From: DASVAL01 sp035649575
Lineage (GTDB): Bacteria; Planctomycetota; UBA1135; UBA2386
Direction of reading: 5' to 3'
NCBI GenBank assembly: GCA_035649575.1
Contig: DASRJH010000204.1
Location: 1-18,273, forward strand
Length of the DNA: 18,273 nt
Shown one piece after another: positions 7,095 through 15,455 of this stretch; the stretch's first letter is position 1, and the number at the start of each line of letters is the position of its first letter. The notes beneath the pieces are model-generated. The model did not search any database, was not told the DNA's origin, and was given only the letters and a program-made list of their open reading frames with translations. The translations under genes were made by a program, and so were the position numbers.

Positions 7095-7667
7095 ATGGTG
7101 CGACGCATGCCGGCCGCGTTGTTGACGAAGCCAGAGATCCTCGACCGCTTGATGCTCCTCTTCCGGCAACGCGGCTACGACGGCGCATCGCTGACGGACA
7201 TCGCGGAGGTCACCGGGCTCGGCAAGTCGAGCCTCTATCACCACTTTCCGGGTGGCAAGGCCGAGATGGCGAGCGAGGTCATGGCGCACCTGGCGAGCCG
7301 GCTCGAGCCTGCGATCGTGCGCGTTCGCGGAGCAGGAACACCTCGCGCGAGGCTCAACGCCTTCCTCAGCGTCGTCGAAGAGGTGTACGACTCGGGACGT
7401 CTCGCGTGCCTGCTCGAGCGACTGTGTGCCAGCGCGGACCGCAAGAAGTTCGCGAAGCCATTGCGAAGAATGTTCGAAGCGCTGCTCGAAGCGTTCGAGC
7501 ACCTGTGTCTGGAGGCCGGGCAGCATCGCACCGTTGCGAAGACCCGCGCCGAAGAGGCAGTCGTGCGCATCCAGGGCTCCCTCGTGCTCGCGGCCGGGCT
7601 CGATCAACCCGAGGTCTTCGTGCGCGCGCTCGGCAGGATCCGAGATTCGCTGCTCGCGGCCAGCTGA
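7095..7667 (+). CDS. TetR/AcrR-family transcriptional regulator
   Basis: 190 residues. The N-terminal helix-turn-helix domain covers about residues 13-58: EILDRLMLLFRQRGYDGASL, then TDIAEVTGLGKSSLYHHFPG. The SLYHHFPGGK form is typical of the LmrA/YxaF-like TetR branch. The C-terminal all-helical part (60-190) would bind the ligand and dimerise; it contains two cysteines, LACLLERLCASADRKKF, that might be redox- or electrophile-reactive. ATG at 7095 follows the previous stop by four bases; ATG at 7107 is an alternative. It probably represses its own operon through the inverted repeat at 5689-5702. The inducer is unknown. Confidence 0.9.
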   Translation: MVRRMPAALLTKPEILDRLMLLFRQRGYDGASLTDIAEVTGLGKSSLYHHFPGGKAEMASEVMAHLASRLEPAIVRVRGAGTPRARLNAFLSVVEEVYDSGRLACLLERLCASADRKKFAKPLRRMFEALLEAFEHLCLEAGQHRTVAKTRAEEAVVRIQGSLVLAAGLDQPEVFVRALGRIRDSLLAAS

Positions 7668-7701
7668 GTGCCGGCAAGGACGCTCGACCTGCGCAGTGGT
7701 C

Positions 7702-7721
7702 GCGCTTGGGCGCGAAAGCGC
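7702..7721. terminator. Weak hairpin between convergent genes
   Basis: GCGCTT, eight-base loop, AAGCGC, 34 bases after the TetR gene. The opposing gene on the minus strand ends at 7824. No T tract follows. The rest of 7668..7823 shows no gene I can support. Confidence 0.25.
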
Positions 7722-7823
7722 TGATCCGGTCCGCGAGTGCCTGCTGGCAGCGCATCGGGACGAGGCGGCGAGCCATGGCATGAATGCGCGCACGCGGAGC
7801 AGCGTCGCGTCGACCGGCATCGG

Positions 7824-9791
7824 TCAGCGCCCGAGCGCTGCTTCCGTTTCTGCCTTCGCCACTTCGTAGATTCGCCGGCCGTCGGGAAAAGTCGCCCAGG
7901 CGAACGAGTCCTTCAGCTCGGCGAGCAGCCGGTTCGCCGTCTTGGCATAGTCGTCGCGCTTCTTGCGAACGGCCCCGTCCCTCGGATTCGCCTTTTCCAG
8001 ATCGCGGTACAAGCAATAGAGGGTCGTGTTGATCAGAAGGCGCGAGCGCAGCGCCGCGGCGTTCAGCGAGCTGCCTTCCCTCGCGGTCCCACAGTCGTCG
8101 CCCGTCACGCGGGCGAACTCACGGTCGGCGTCGCGGAGCGTTACCTCGGCTTCGGCCTCGTTGCGCGTCTCGCGGGCCCTCTGCATGGCGAGCCGCTGCA
8201 GGCACTCGGCCAGGCGATATCTCGTCACCGCGATCATGCGCTGGGTCGTCGCATCGGCCGACCCTTTCGCGAGCGCGTCCTTCGCTGCCGCGAGGGCTTT
8301 GCGCGCAACCTCGAGCTGGCCTCGCTCGAGGTCGGTCGTGGCCTTGCGCACTTCCTCCACCTGCGGCAGCGCCGCATCGAAGTCGACCAACGGGGGCGCT
8401 GCGGGTGCGGGTTGTCCGGCAGGTGGCCCGGATCGTTGGAGCGCGGCCGCCTCGCGCGGCTCCTCGGGCTCGGGTTCGCCGGGCGCCCGTTGCAACCTGA
8501 ACTCGCTGCGCCGCTTCTTCACGTCGTCGATCTCACCCTGCAGACCCCTCCTCTCCACCTCCATGCCGAACTTCGTTTGGAGCTCCTTCGCCGCTTCGGC
8601 GTCGAGCTTCTGCGCCTCGGCGTTCTTTTCGTCGACCTTGAGCCGCCAGTCGCGGCACTCGCGCCGCATGCCGACGATGTGCTCGAACTTCTTGATCTTG
8701 CGTTGCAGCTCCGCGACGTCTTCGCGCAGGTCCTTCGCCTTGTCGACCTTGGTGGCGTACTCCTTCTCGCTGGTCTTGATCGTCGCGTCGAGCTTCTTGA
8801 CGCGGTCGCCGAGGTCGTCGCGGAAGAAGTCGAGAGCGCCGTCGCGCACTGCTTGCGCGGCCGCAGCGACGCTCTGGCCGGGGGCGACGTGGGCGAGGCC
8901 GAGGCGTTGCAGCCGCGCGTCGATCGCGGCGCGCTCGTCCGGGCTCGCATCCTTGTAGCGGTCAGCGAACCGCGCTCCCTTGACCTTGGCACCGCTCGCC
9001 TCGAGCATCAGCTGCGCACTCCAGTCCTTCGGATTCGCGAGCAGCATCGTTTCGAGGCACGACGCCGCACGGCCGAAGTCGCCGAACTGCATCGCGAGCT
9101 CGTAGTCCTTCTCGATCTCGACGACGAAAGCGCGGGTCAGCGGGCGGGCCCCGAGCCGCGCTCCCTTGTCGAGCTTGTCGGCGCAGAGCTGGTTCACGAG
9201 CCGCTGCACGGTGCCGGGCTTGCCGGCGGGAAACGCCTTCGCTTCGTGCAAGAACGCGCGCAGCGCCTCGTCGAGCTTCTTCTCGTCGAGCTTCTTGAGC
9301 CGCTCCGCCGCGGCCTTGCTCGCGCTGCAGTCGAGCGCGTCAGTGCCCCACGCCTCGAACAGACACAACTCGACGCGCGCGTCGGCCCGGCCGCGCTTCT
9401 GCAGCAGCAGCAGCCAGGGCAGCAGCGGTTCGAGCGAGTCGCCGTTCGCGCGAAACGCGGCAGCGAGGATCAGCAGATTGGCGATGCCGTTCTCGGGCAA
9501 CGCGCCAGCGTGCTCTGCGGCGAAGGCCTCCATGCCGTCGTCGAGCGGCTCGATCCCGGGCAGCAGGTCGTAGAGCAGCGCGTCGGAGCCGCCGTTCGGC
9601 ACGAGCGCGCACTTGGTGCTCTTCGCGAGCAGCAGCACCTTGCGGAACGGCACGAACCAGTCCTCGTACTGCGACGGGCTCTCCTTTTTCGCGAGCCAGG
9701 CCTGCAGCGGCGCGCGCAGGCCCGTCTGGGCGAACGCCGGCGCGCAAGCTGCACCGATCAGGACGAGTGTCGGGAGGAGGTGATTGGGCAT
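7824..9791 (-). CDS. Exported coiled-coil protein of unknown function, partner gene of the kinase
   Basis: 655 residues. Signal peptide MPNHLLPTLVLIGAACAPAF with cleavage at AFA/Q. The first ~320 residues are helical and TPR-like without a canonical motif (FGDFGRAASCLETMLLANPK resembles one repeat). Residues ~325-430 form a strongly charged coiled coil (DRVKKLDATIKTSEKEYATK, VAELQRKIKKFEHI), followed by a proline-rich linker ~436-468 and a second helical domain ~470-655. ATG 9791 lies one base after the TAG of the kinase gene, with AGGA upstream, so the two are cotranscribed and probably translationally coupled. The protein would be periplasmic or envelope-associated. I do not recognise a named family. 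A structural or scaffold role linked to the kinase is inference. Confidence 0.8.
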   Translation of the reverse strand: MPNHLLPTLVLIGAACAPAFAQTGLRAPLQAWLAKKESPSQYEDWFVPFRKVLLLAKSTKCALVPNGGSDALLYDLLPGIEPLDDGMEAFAAEHAGALPENGIANLLILAAAFRANGDSLEPLLPWLLLLQKRGRADARVELCLFEAWGTDALDCSASKAAAERLKKLDEKKLDEALRAFLHEAKAFPAGKPGTVQRLVNQLCADKLDKGARLGARPLTRAFVVEIEKDYELAMQFGDFGRAASCLETMLLANPKDWSAQLMLEASGAKVKGARFADRYKDASPDERAAIDARLQRLGLAHVAPGQSVAAAAQAVRDGALDFFRDDLGDRVKKLDATIKTSEKEYATKVDKAKDLREDVAELQRKIKKFEHIVGMRRECRDWRLKVDEKNAEAQKLDAEAAKELQTKFGMEVERRGLQGEIDDVKKRRSEFRLQRAPGEPEPEEPREAAALQRSGPPAGQPAPAAPPLVDFDAALPQVEEVRKATTDLERGQLEVARKALAAAKDALAKGSADATTQRMIAVTRYRLAECLQRLAMQRARETRNEAEAEVTLRDADREFARVTGDDCGTAREGSSLNAAALRSRLLINTTLYCLYRDLEKANPRDGAVRKKRDDYAKTANRLLAELKDSFAWATFPDGRRIYEVAKAETEAALGR

Positions 9792-9792
9792 C

Positions 9793-12057
9793 CTACTTTC
9801 CTGTGGGCTGCGGCAGCAGCGCGACGCGGAAGCCGATCTTCTTCTTTGCGGTCGCTTCTGGCCAGCCCTGCCGCACTTGTGCCGACGGTTGCTCGAGGTC
9901 GGTGTAGGCGACGCCGCGCGCGACCTGTTCCCTGGCGCCTGTGGCGATCGGATCGAGGACCTTCGGCGGCCAGGTAGCCGATCCGATGTTGTCCGCGCAC
10001 CATTCAGCGACGTTGCCGTGCATGTTGCGCAGGCGTGCTTTGCCGGGATTGCCCTCGTGCACGGGCACAAGCTTGTCGATGTGCGCTGCGGGGGAAGCGC
10101 CGTCGTCGTTGGCGCGGCATGCGCACTCCCACCATGCCTCGGGCGGCAGCCCGTACTGGTAGCCCTTCGGCAGGCGCCCCGACGCGCGCTCGCGCAGCGT
10201 CAGTCGCCGGCAGAAATCGACGGCGGCGGACCACGGGATGTTCGCGACCGGCATCGCGTCGTCGGCGTCGCCATCCGCTGCCGGCATGAGCGCCCGCCAC
10301 TGGCCGCGCGACACTTCGTTCTCGGCGATCCAGAACGGGCGCGAGATCTGCACGAGCGAAGCGCCGATCCGGAACTCGGCTGGCTGGATCGGCTGCACGA
10401 CGATGCCGAGCGTCGTCGCGATCGGGCTGCCGGCGAGGTCGACGCCGACGCGCGCCGACTCGATCGAGGTGGTCTTGCCTGCGGCGTAGACGACCTGCAC
10501 GACGATCGGCCTGCGGTCCGCTGCGAGCTCGACATCGGCGGACCAGTTCGATGTGCCGCTCTTCACTGGTGTGGCACAGGTCGCGTTCTCGTTGGCGATG
10601 CGCACTGCCTCGAGCGGAACGGTGCTCGCGACCGCGACCTCGACGGTCACCTTGCCCGACAATGGCACGCCGATCTCCGGCTGCCGCCACTCGATCGTCG
10701 GCGGGGCGACTTCGACGGCCTTCGGCTCGGGGGTCTTCGGTTCAGCGGGTTTCGGCTCAGGCACCTTGTTCGCCGGTGGTGGCGATGGCGCGGATGCTGG
10801 CGGTGACGACGGCAATGGCGCGCGCGTCTCGGGCGCGTCGGGGACCGTGGGCGCCGGTTTCGGCTTCGTCGCCGGAGTCGGGTCGGCGTTGGGCGGCGGC
10901 GAGGTCGCGGTAAGGGACGTGGCCTTGTCGTCGCGGCTCCCGACGCGCGTGAGCACGAAGATGCCGATGCCGATGGCCGCGACCACGAGCACGGCCAGCG
11001 GAACACCGGAACTCTTGGGCGCGGCACGCCGACGGGCTGGCGACTGCGAGTGCGATTGCTGCTGCGGCTGCGGCCGCGGCTGCGCCACCGCGGCGCCCTT
11101 GAGGCGCGCGTCGATGCGGCTCAGCACTTCCTCGGGCGGCAGGTCCGATGCGACGCTCGCAGCGTCGTAGTCCCGGTCGCGCAGCAACGCCTCGTCGTGC
11201 AGGCCGAGCGCCTGCAGTGCGATGTGCAGTTCGCCCGCGTTCTGGAAGCGCTGGTCCGGGTCGCGCTGCACGCAGCGTTCGTAGATGCGGTGCAGCTCGG
11301 CGGGCAGATCGGGGCAGCGATCGCGCAGCGTCGGGAACGCGTTCTGTTGCACCCATTGCCGCATGTGTGCCGTCGGGAGCTTTGGTGCGCCATGTTCGCC
11401 GGTAAGCAGGTAGTACATCGTCGCGCCGACCGCCCAGACGTCGGCTGCAGGATGCACGTCGCGCGAACCCCACTGCTCGGGCGCCATGTACTGCTTCGTG
11501 CCGAGCGTGACGGGCTTGTCGCCGGGCGCCGCCTCCTCCCTGGCCTCGAGTGCGGGGCGAATGAGGCCGAGGTCGGCGACCTTCACGCGGCCCGACCGCG
11601 CGATCAGCACGTTGCTCGGCTTCACGTCGCGGTGCACGAGCCCGTGACCGTGCGCCTCGGCGAGGCCCGCGGCCGTCGCCGTGATCGCGGTGATCGCTTC
11701 GCGCGTGTTCATGCGACCGAGCCGGCGTACCCGCCGCGTCGCCGACTCGCCGTCGACGAACTCCATGACGAGGAAGTGCAGCCCGTGGCGCTCCTCGACG
11801 TCGTAGGCGCGCACGACGTGCTGATGCGTGATGCGCAGCGAGGCCTCGGCTTCGTGGCGGAAGCGCTGCACGTAGTCGCGGTCTTCGGCGAGCGACGCTT
11901 TGAGCACCTTCACGGCGACCTGGATGCGGAACGCCAGGTGCCAGCCGCGGTAGACGATGCCCATGCCGCCGGTGCCGACGCGCGCGAGAAGGACGGTCTT
12001 GCCGAGCACCTTGTAACCTTCGATCGCAGGCACCTTCTGCAGCAACGCGTCCTGCAT
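9793..12057 (-). CDS. Transmembrane Ser/Thr protein kinase with extracytoplasmic FGE/SUMF1-like domain
   Basis: 754 residues. Cytoplasmic Hanks-type kinase ~15-285: glycine loop VGTGGMGIVYRG (27-38), ATP lysine K50 in VAVK, catalytic HRDVKPSN (D144), metal DLG (D162, replacing DFG), and MAPEQW (A192-E194). After a Gln-rich linker comes one transmembrane helix (~352-370), a Pro/Lys-rich spacer (~387-453), an Ig-like segment (~454-545) and an FGE/SUMF1-like domain (~558-754) with FWIAENEVSRGQW, LPPEAWWECACRA, NMHGNVAEWCAD and a closing IGFRVALL. The region that carries the paired catalytic cysteines in true formylglycine-generating enzymes, just before GFRV, has none here, so the domain more likely senses or binds. 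ATG 12057 begins just before the kinase fold; an upstream TTG at 12156 in the same frame is possible. The coiled-coil gene follows after one base. Confidence 0.9.
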   Translation of the reverse strand: MQDALLQKVPAIEGYKVLGKTVLLARVGTGGMGIVYRGWHLAFRIQVAVKVLKASLAEDRDYVQRFRHEAEASLRITHQHVVRAYDVEERHGLHFLVMEFVDGESATRRVRRLGRMNTREAITAITATAAGLAEAHGHGLVHRDVKPSNVLIARSGRVKVADLGLIRPALEAREEAAPGDKPVTLGTKQYMAPEQWGSRDVHPAADVWAVGATMYYLLTGEHGAPKLPTAHMRQWVQQNAFPTLRDRCPDLPAELHRIYERCVQRDPDQRFQNAGELHIALQALGLHDEALLRDRDYDAASVASDLPPEEVLSRIDARLKGAAVAQPRPQPQQQSHSQSPARRRAAPKSSGVPLAVLVVAAIGIGIFVLTRVGSRDDKATSLTATSPPPNADPTPATKPKPAPTVPDAPETRAPLPSSPPASAPSPPPANKVPEPKPAEPKTPEPKAVEVAPPTIEWRQPEIGVPLSGKVTVEVAVASTVPLEAVRIANENATCATPVKSGTSNWSADVELAADRRPIVVQVVYAAGKTTSIESARVGVDLAGSPIATTLGIVVQPIQPAEFRIGASLVQISRPFWIAENEVSRGQWRALMPAADGDADDAMPVANIPWSAAVDFCRRLTLRERASGRLPKGYQYGLPPEAWWECACRANDDGASPAAHIDKLVPVHEGNPGKARLRNMHGNVAEWCADNIGSATWPPKVLDPIATGAREQVARGVAYTDLEQPSAQVRQGWPEATAKKKIGFRVALLPQPTGK

Positions 12058-12176
12058 CGGGTTCGCGGCGTGGTCAGGGTGTGGGGAAATGGAGCTCCGT
12101 CCCGGACCATCGAGGTCCCATGTCGACACGATCCTAGAGGTGCGGGACCTCGTCAAGTCGCATCCGTGAGGCTCGC

Positions 12177-12323
12177 ATGTCTCCTGGCGTTCTGGCCGAC
12201 GATTCGCCGAGCGAGCTCGCGCAGGGCTACGTCATGGAGATGCACGTGACGCCGAAGGAACGCGCCTATCCGCCGCAGGGCACTGGCCGAACCGTCGGAG
12301 CCCGCCATACGCTGATGCCGTGA
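12177..12323 (+). CDS. Small open frame of 48 codons upstream of the split exported-protein gene
   Basis: It runs from ATG 12177 to TGA 12321-12323, whose last base is the A of the next ATG (TGATG), an arrangement seen in translational coupling. The middle (SPSELAQGYVMEMHVTPKER) has G or C in most third positions, as real genes here do, while both ends are less biased. No family is recognised and there is no signal peptide. It could be a small leader gene, a remnant of a longer gene, or chance. Confidence 0.3.
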   Translation: MSPGVLADDSPSELAQGYVMEMHVTPKERAYPPQGTGRTVGARHTLMP

Positions 12324-12687
12324 TGTCCCGATGCGCGTCGTTCTCGCTGGTGCTGTCGGCGGCTCTCGCTGCGCAGGAGCCGTCCGAGATCGAGGTCATC
12401 GGGTCCGCGCGCTGCGGCTGCAGCAGAAAGGCGAGGACGTGCCGGCGGCACTGAACGAGCGGTTGCGCGAGCACCTGCTGACGGCGTTCGGCGGCGCCGA
12501 CGACGGGCTGGAGACCGCGATGCAGATCGAGTGCATGCGCGGCCACGTGCGCCGTGCGGTGCCGCAGCTCGTGCGGGTGCCGATCGTGTGGCGCGGGGAG
12601 ACGAAGAAGGCGCTGGCGCTGCGGCTGTTCGTCGAGCAGCAAGGGCCGGAGGGCCGGTGGCAGGCGGCCGCGTCGGCCGTGCGGTGA
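12323..12687 (+). pseudogene. Small exported protein gene split by a one-base frameshift
   Basis: The frame from ATG 12323 starts with a convincing signal peptide, MSRCASFSLVLSAALAAQEP, followed by SEIEVI, then loses coding character and stops at 12452-12454. From about 12400 the neighbouring frame continues with strongly G/C-ending codons to TGA 12685-12687, including LQQKGEDVPAALNERLREHL and VPIVWRGETKKALALRLFVE. Adding one base near 12400 (ATC GGG to ATC CGG G) joins them into a protein of about 121 residues. So this is either a sequencing or assembly error, or a recently broken gene. Reading the second frame from its own ATG at 12331 is possible but gives a poor N-terminus. The function is unknown; the product would be periplasmic or secreted. 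Confidence 0.6.
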
Positions 12688-12705
12688 CGGCGGGAACTGC
12701 CGGTT

Positions 12706-12722
12706 GTCGGCCGAGAGCCGAC
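12706..12722. terminator. Possible bidirectional terminator hairpin
   Basis: GTCGGC, five-base loop, GCCGAC, between the stop of the split plus-strand gene (12687) and the stop of the convergent cytochrome gene (12722). No T tract. Confidence 0.3.
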
Positions 12723-15298
12723 TACGGCTGCTGCCAGCGCAACGCCGCGGCCGCGCGCTCGGCGGGCGCCGCCTCGGCGTCGTAGCCGCGGTCCCCGCCG
12801 TAGCGGTCGCGCAGCGCCCCGATCGCGAGCCGCCGCGCGTCGGGGTTCGGCGACAGCAGGAACGCGATCAGCTCGGGCCGCGCGGTCTCGTCGCCGAGAA
12901 TCGCACGCACGCGCGCGGCGCGCGCGAGTGGAACGTCCGCGGGCGCGCCGCCGCCGCCGCCCCGCTCGACGCCGAGCATCGCGGGCAGGCGGTTCGCGTA
13001 GTTGCGCAGCTGCGCGGGCGTGTCGTCGTCGCCGCAGCGTTCGAGCGCCCAGCACGCCCAGTCGGCGACCGCGGGCACGGGGTCGCGCAGCGCCGCGGCG
13101 AGGAACGGCGCCGCCGTCTTGCTGCCGATGCGGCCGAGCAGCTGGCACAACAGCGCGCGCTTGTGCGCGAAGCCGGTCGGGAACGTGAGCCCTTCGAGGA
13201 TCGCGGGCAGCGCGTCCTCGCCGTACGCGAGCAGCTCGCGCGCGATCTCCGCGTCGTCGCCACCCGGATCGACGTCGCTGCCGCCGCCGAGCTTCTCGAC
13301 GAGCTCCCACGTGCGCGCGCGCGTCGGCGCGTCGACGCGCGCGGGTGCGCGCACGGCCGCGTCGCTGCCATGCTTGCTCCACCACGCCTGGAGCCGCGCG
13401 AGCGCCGTGAGCCGTTCGGCGGGCGGCGCTCCCGGTTCGTAGCCGCAGTGCTGGTCGACGATCGCGAACAGGACCTCGAACGTGAGCTCGCGCGCCAGCA
13501 CGTCTTCGGCGCGCAGGTCTTCGAGCAGCGGCTGCACGCCCGCGGCGCTGCCGAGCGCCGCGAGCGAAGCCGCGAGAGCGCGCCGCGTCTCGCGCCACGG
13601 CGTGCGCCGGAGCGCCGCGGCGATCGCGGGCACCGCGGTGCGGTCGCGGTGCAGCGCGAGCGCGGCCGCGGCGGCGTGCACGACGTCCCAGTCGAAGTCC
13701 GCGAGGCAGCCGCGCAGCGCGGGCAGGCACGCGTCGTCGCCTACGTGCGCGAGCGCCTCCGCGGCGCTGCGGCGGTCGAGCGGGTTCTTCGCCGCGAGCG
13801 CCTGCAGGAGCGCCGCGCGCACCCCGGCCGCCGCGTCGCCGAGTTCGAGCTGCGCGAGCAGCGAGCGCGCGTGGCAACGCACGTAGAGGTGCTCGTGGTC
13901 GAGCGCCTTCACGAGCACGGGCACCGCGGGCGCGCCGATCGCGAGGAACACCTTCATCGCCTCGTTGAACGTCTCGTTGCTCCAGCGCGCGAGCGCCAGG
14001 ACGAGCGCGTCCGCCGACGCGGGGAACGTCTTCGCGAGGTTCGCGCGCGCGCGCGCGCGAACCTCGGGCAGGTGCGCTTCGAGCATCGCCGCGAGCTTGT
14101 CGATCTCGGCGCGGTCCGTGCCCTCGGGCACGGCGATCGGGTCGGGGCTCCACGCGGGCCGCAGCACGTTCGGCAGGCCGGTCTGGCTGAAGAAGTCCTC
14201 GATCTTGCTCGCGGGCGGCGTGTAGTAGACCTCGACCGACTCGGGCACGGGCGTCGTCGACGGCGTCACTGGTCCGAACGGCAGCCGCCGTTCTTCGAGG
14301 CAGCGCGACAGGTGCGCATCGGCGTCGTCGCTCGGCCGGTAGAGCTTGAAATAGAGCCGGCACTCGACGCTGCCGTTCGCGATCGGCAGCGGCACGCGGT
14401 GCGGCGTCGTCTTGCCCGACGGGATCTGCGAGCCGCGCGGCGCCACGAGCGAGTGCTCGGGCATCTCGGCCGCGTACGGATACCGGCAGATCAGCCGCGA
14501 ACGCGCGACCTCCACGCCGTCGGCGTCGCGTACGATCACGAGCGACTCGACGCTGCGCTGGCGGTTCGCGGTCGGGAAGTTGTGGCCGACGCCCTTGTTG
14601 GCGATCGCGACGACGACCTCGTTGCCTTCGACCTTCACCTCGTATCCGTATGCCTTGCGCAGCTGCGCCTCGTTGCTCGACGCGGGGAACAAGTGCGACC
14701 GCACCTGGCGCGGCGGCTCGCCGATCGCGACCGGCCGCGTCACGAGCGGCATGTGGCAGTCGACGCACACGCGCCCCGCCTGCTTGCCGTGCTCGGCGCG
14801 CGACCATTGATCGGGTGTGCCCGCGATGCGGTGGCAACTCGCGCAGTGCGCGACGGTGTCGACCGCGGGCTCGAACGCACCCTTGCACTCCTTGCCGCCG
14901 ACGAAGCGGCTGTAGTCGTAGTTCTCGCGGCCGTGGCAGCTGATGCAGGTGTTGCCCTCCTCGAGGTTCGTCCAGCGCTGCATCGGCGTCATGCCGATGC
15001 CCGTCTCGTACACGGGCCGCGGCGTGTGGCAGCGGATGCAGTCCTCGCGGCGGAAGCCGCGCGTCGCGAGCCGCGCTTCCTCGTCGAAGAACGCCCGGCC
15101 GTGCGTGTTCTGCTGGTGCTCCGCGTAGTCCGCAGGGTGGCACGTGCCGCAGAACTTGCTCGTCGACACGAGGTCGAGGTGCGCCTGCGTGCCGAGGTCG
15201 TCGGCGCCGCTCTGCGCCGTCCGCGAGACGATCTGGCACGAAACCGAAACGAGAACGACGCCGAACGCGGCGACGACGGCAGGGACGGGAAGGCGCAT
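12722..15298 (-). CDS. Pentaheme cytochrome c with HEAT-repeat C-terminus, exported
   Basis: 858 residues. The N-terminal hydrophobic signal (MRLPVPAVVAAFGVVLVSVS) is followed by C21, possibly a lipid-modified cysteine although the lipobox is imperfect. Five CxxCH haem c sites lie within the first 182 residues: CGTCH (50), CIRCH (87), CISCH (118), CASCH (152) and CVDCH (178), with further histidines between them (H66 in NTHGRAF, H170 in RAEHGKQ) that could be distal ligands. The spacing resembles the cytochrome c554/multihaem family. Residues ~220-400 form a beta-rich domain (EVKVEGNEVVVAIANKGVGH). Residues ~430-855 are HEAT/PBS-lyase-like repeats (AVPVLVKALDHEHLYVRCHA, AAPFLAAALRDPVPAVADWA). 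A periplasmic electron-transfer role is expected; the partner is unknown. The start was chosen at the signal peptide; no Shine-Dalgarno site is clear. Confidence 0.9.
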   Translation of the reverse strand: MRLPVPAVVAAFGVVLVSVSCQIVSRTAQSGADDLGTQAHLDLVSTSKFCGTCHPADYAEHQQNTHGRAFFDEEARLATRGFRREDCIRCHTPRPVYETGIGMTPMQRWTNLEEGNTCISCHGRENYDYSRFVGGKECKGAFEPAVDTVAHCASCHRIAGTPDQWSRAEHGKQAGRVCVDCHMPLVTRPVAIGEPPRQVRSHLFPASSNEAQLRKAYGYEVKVEGNEVVVAIANKGVGHNFPTANRQRSVESLVIVRDADGVEVARSRLICRYPYAAEMPEHSLVAPRGSQIPSGKTTPHRVPLPIANGSVECRLYFKLYRPSDDADAHLSRCLEERRLPFGPVTPSTTPVPESVEVYYTPPASKIEDFFSQTGLPNVLRPAWSPDPIAVPEGTDRAEIDKLAAMLEAHLPEVRARARANLAKTFPASADALVLALARWSNETFNEAMKVFLAIGAPAVPVLVKALDHEHLYVRCHARSLLAQLELGDAAAGVRAALLQALAAKNPLDRRSAAEALAHVGDDACLPALRGCLADFDWDVVHAAAAALALHRDRTAVPAIAAALRRTPWRETRRALAASLAALGSAAGVQPLLEDLRAEDVLARELTFEVLFAIVDQHCGYEPGAPPAERLTALARLQAWWSKHGSDAAVRAPARVDAPTRARTWELVEKLGGGSDVDPGGDDAEIARELLAYGEDALPAILEGLTFPTGFAHKRALLCQLLGRIGSKTAAPFLAAALRDPVPAVADWACWALERCGDDDTPAQLRNYANRLPAMLGVERGGGGGAPADVPLARAARVRAILGDETARPELIAFLLSPNPDARRLAIGALRDRYGGDRGYDAEAAPAERAAAALRWQQP

Positions 15299-15429
15299 GC
15301 GGGGAGTCTGGGCGTGACGATCGGGACGACGCACGCCGCCAACGAACTCGGCGCGCCGTTGCGTTGCAAGCCCGAGCAAACGGCGTGCGCGGTTCCTGGT
15401 GCGACCTTGGCCTGTCCGCGCTGCGGCCG

Positions 15430-15448
15430 CGAGGTCGCAGCGACCTCG
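15430..15448. other. Inverted repeat (hairpin) in the gap upstream of the cytochrome gene
   Basis: CGAGGTCG, loop CAG, CGACCTCG: an eight-base perfect stem. It lies 130 bases upstream of the cytochrome start (minus strand) and eight bases from the next hairpin. It could be an operator or an RNA hairpin; no function can be assigned. The rest of 15299..15481 shows no supported gene. Confidence 0.35.
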
Positions 15449-15455
15449 TCGTCCC

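Noticed and set aside
7668..7823. Possible gene remnant between the TetR and coiled-coil genes
   Set aside because: The minus-strand frame here (MARRLVPMRCQQALADRI) matches no family I know and has uneven codon bias.
7737..9977. 746-codon plus-strand open frame opposite the coiled-coil gene
   Set aside because: Leu/Arg-rich antisense shadow. The minus-strand frame has a signal peptide, a coiled coil and a coupled start.
10720..10900. Pro/Lys/Glu repeat stretch in the kinase as a possible separate repeat element
   Set aside because: It is the low-complexity wall-spanning linker of the kinase, with degenerate and not exact DNA repeats.
11050..12249. 399-codon plus-strand open frame opposite the kinase
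   Set aside because: Antisense to complete kinase motifs, with no independent support.
14040..14060. Alternating GC run
   Set aside because: It lies inside the cytochrome gene and encodes an Ala/Arg stretch; ordinary for this composition.
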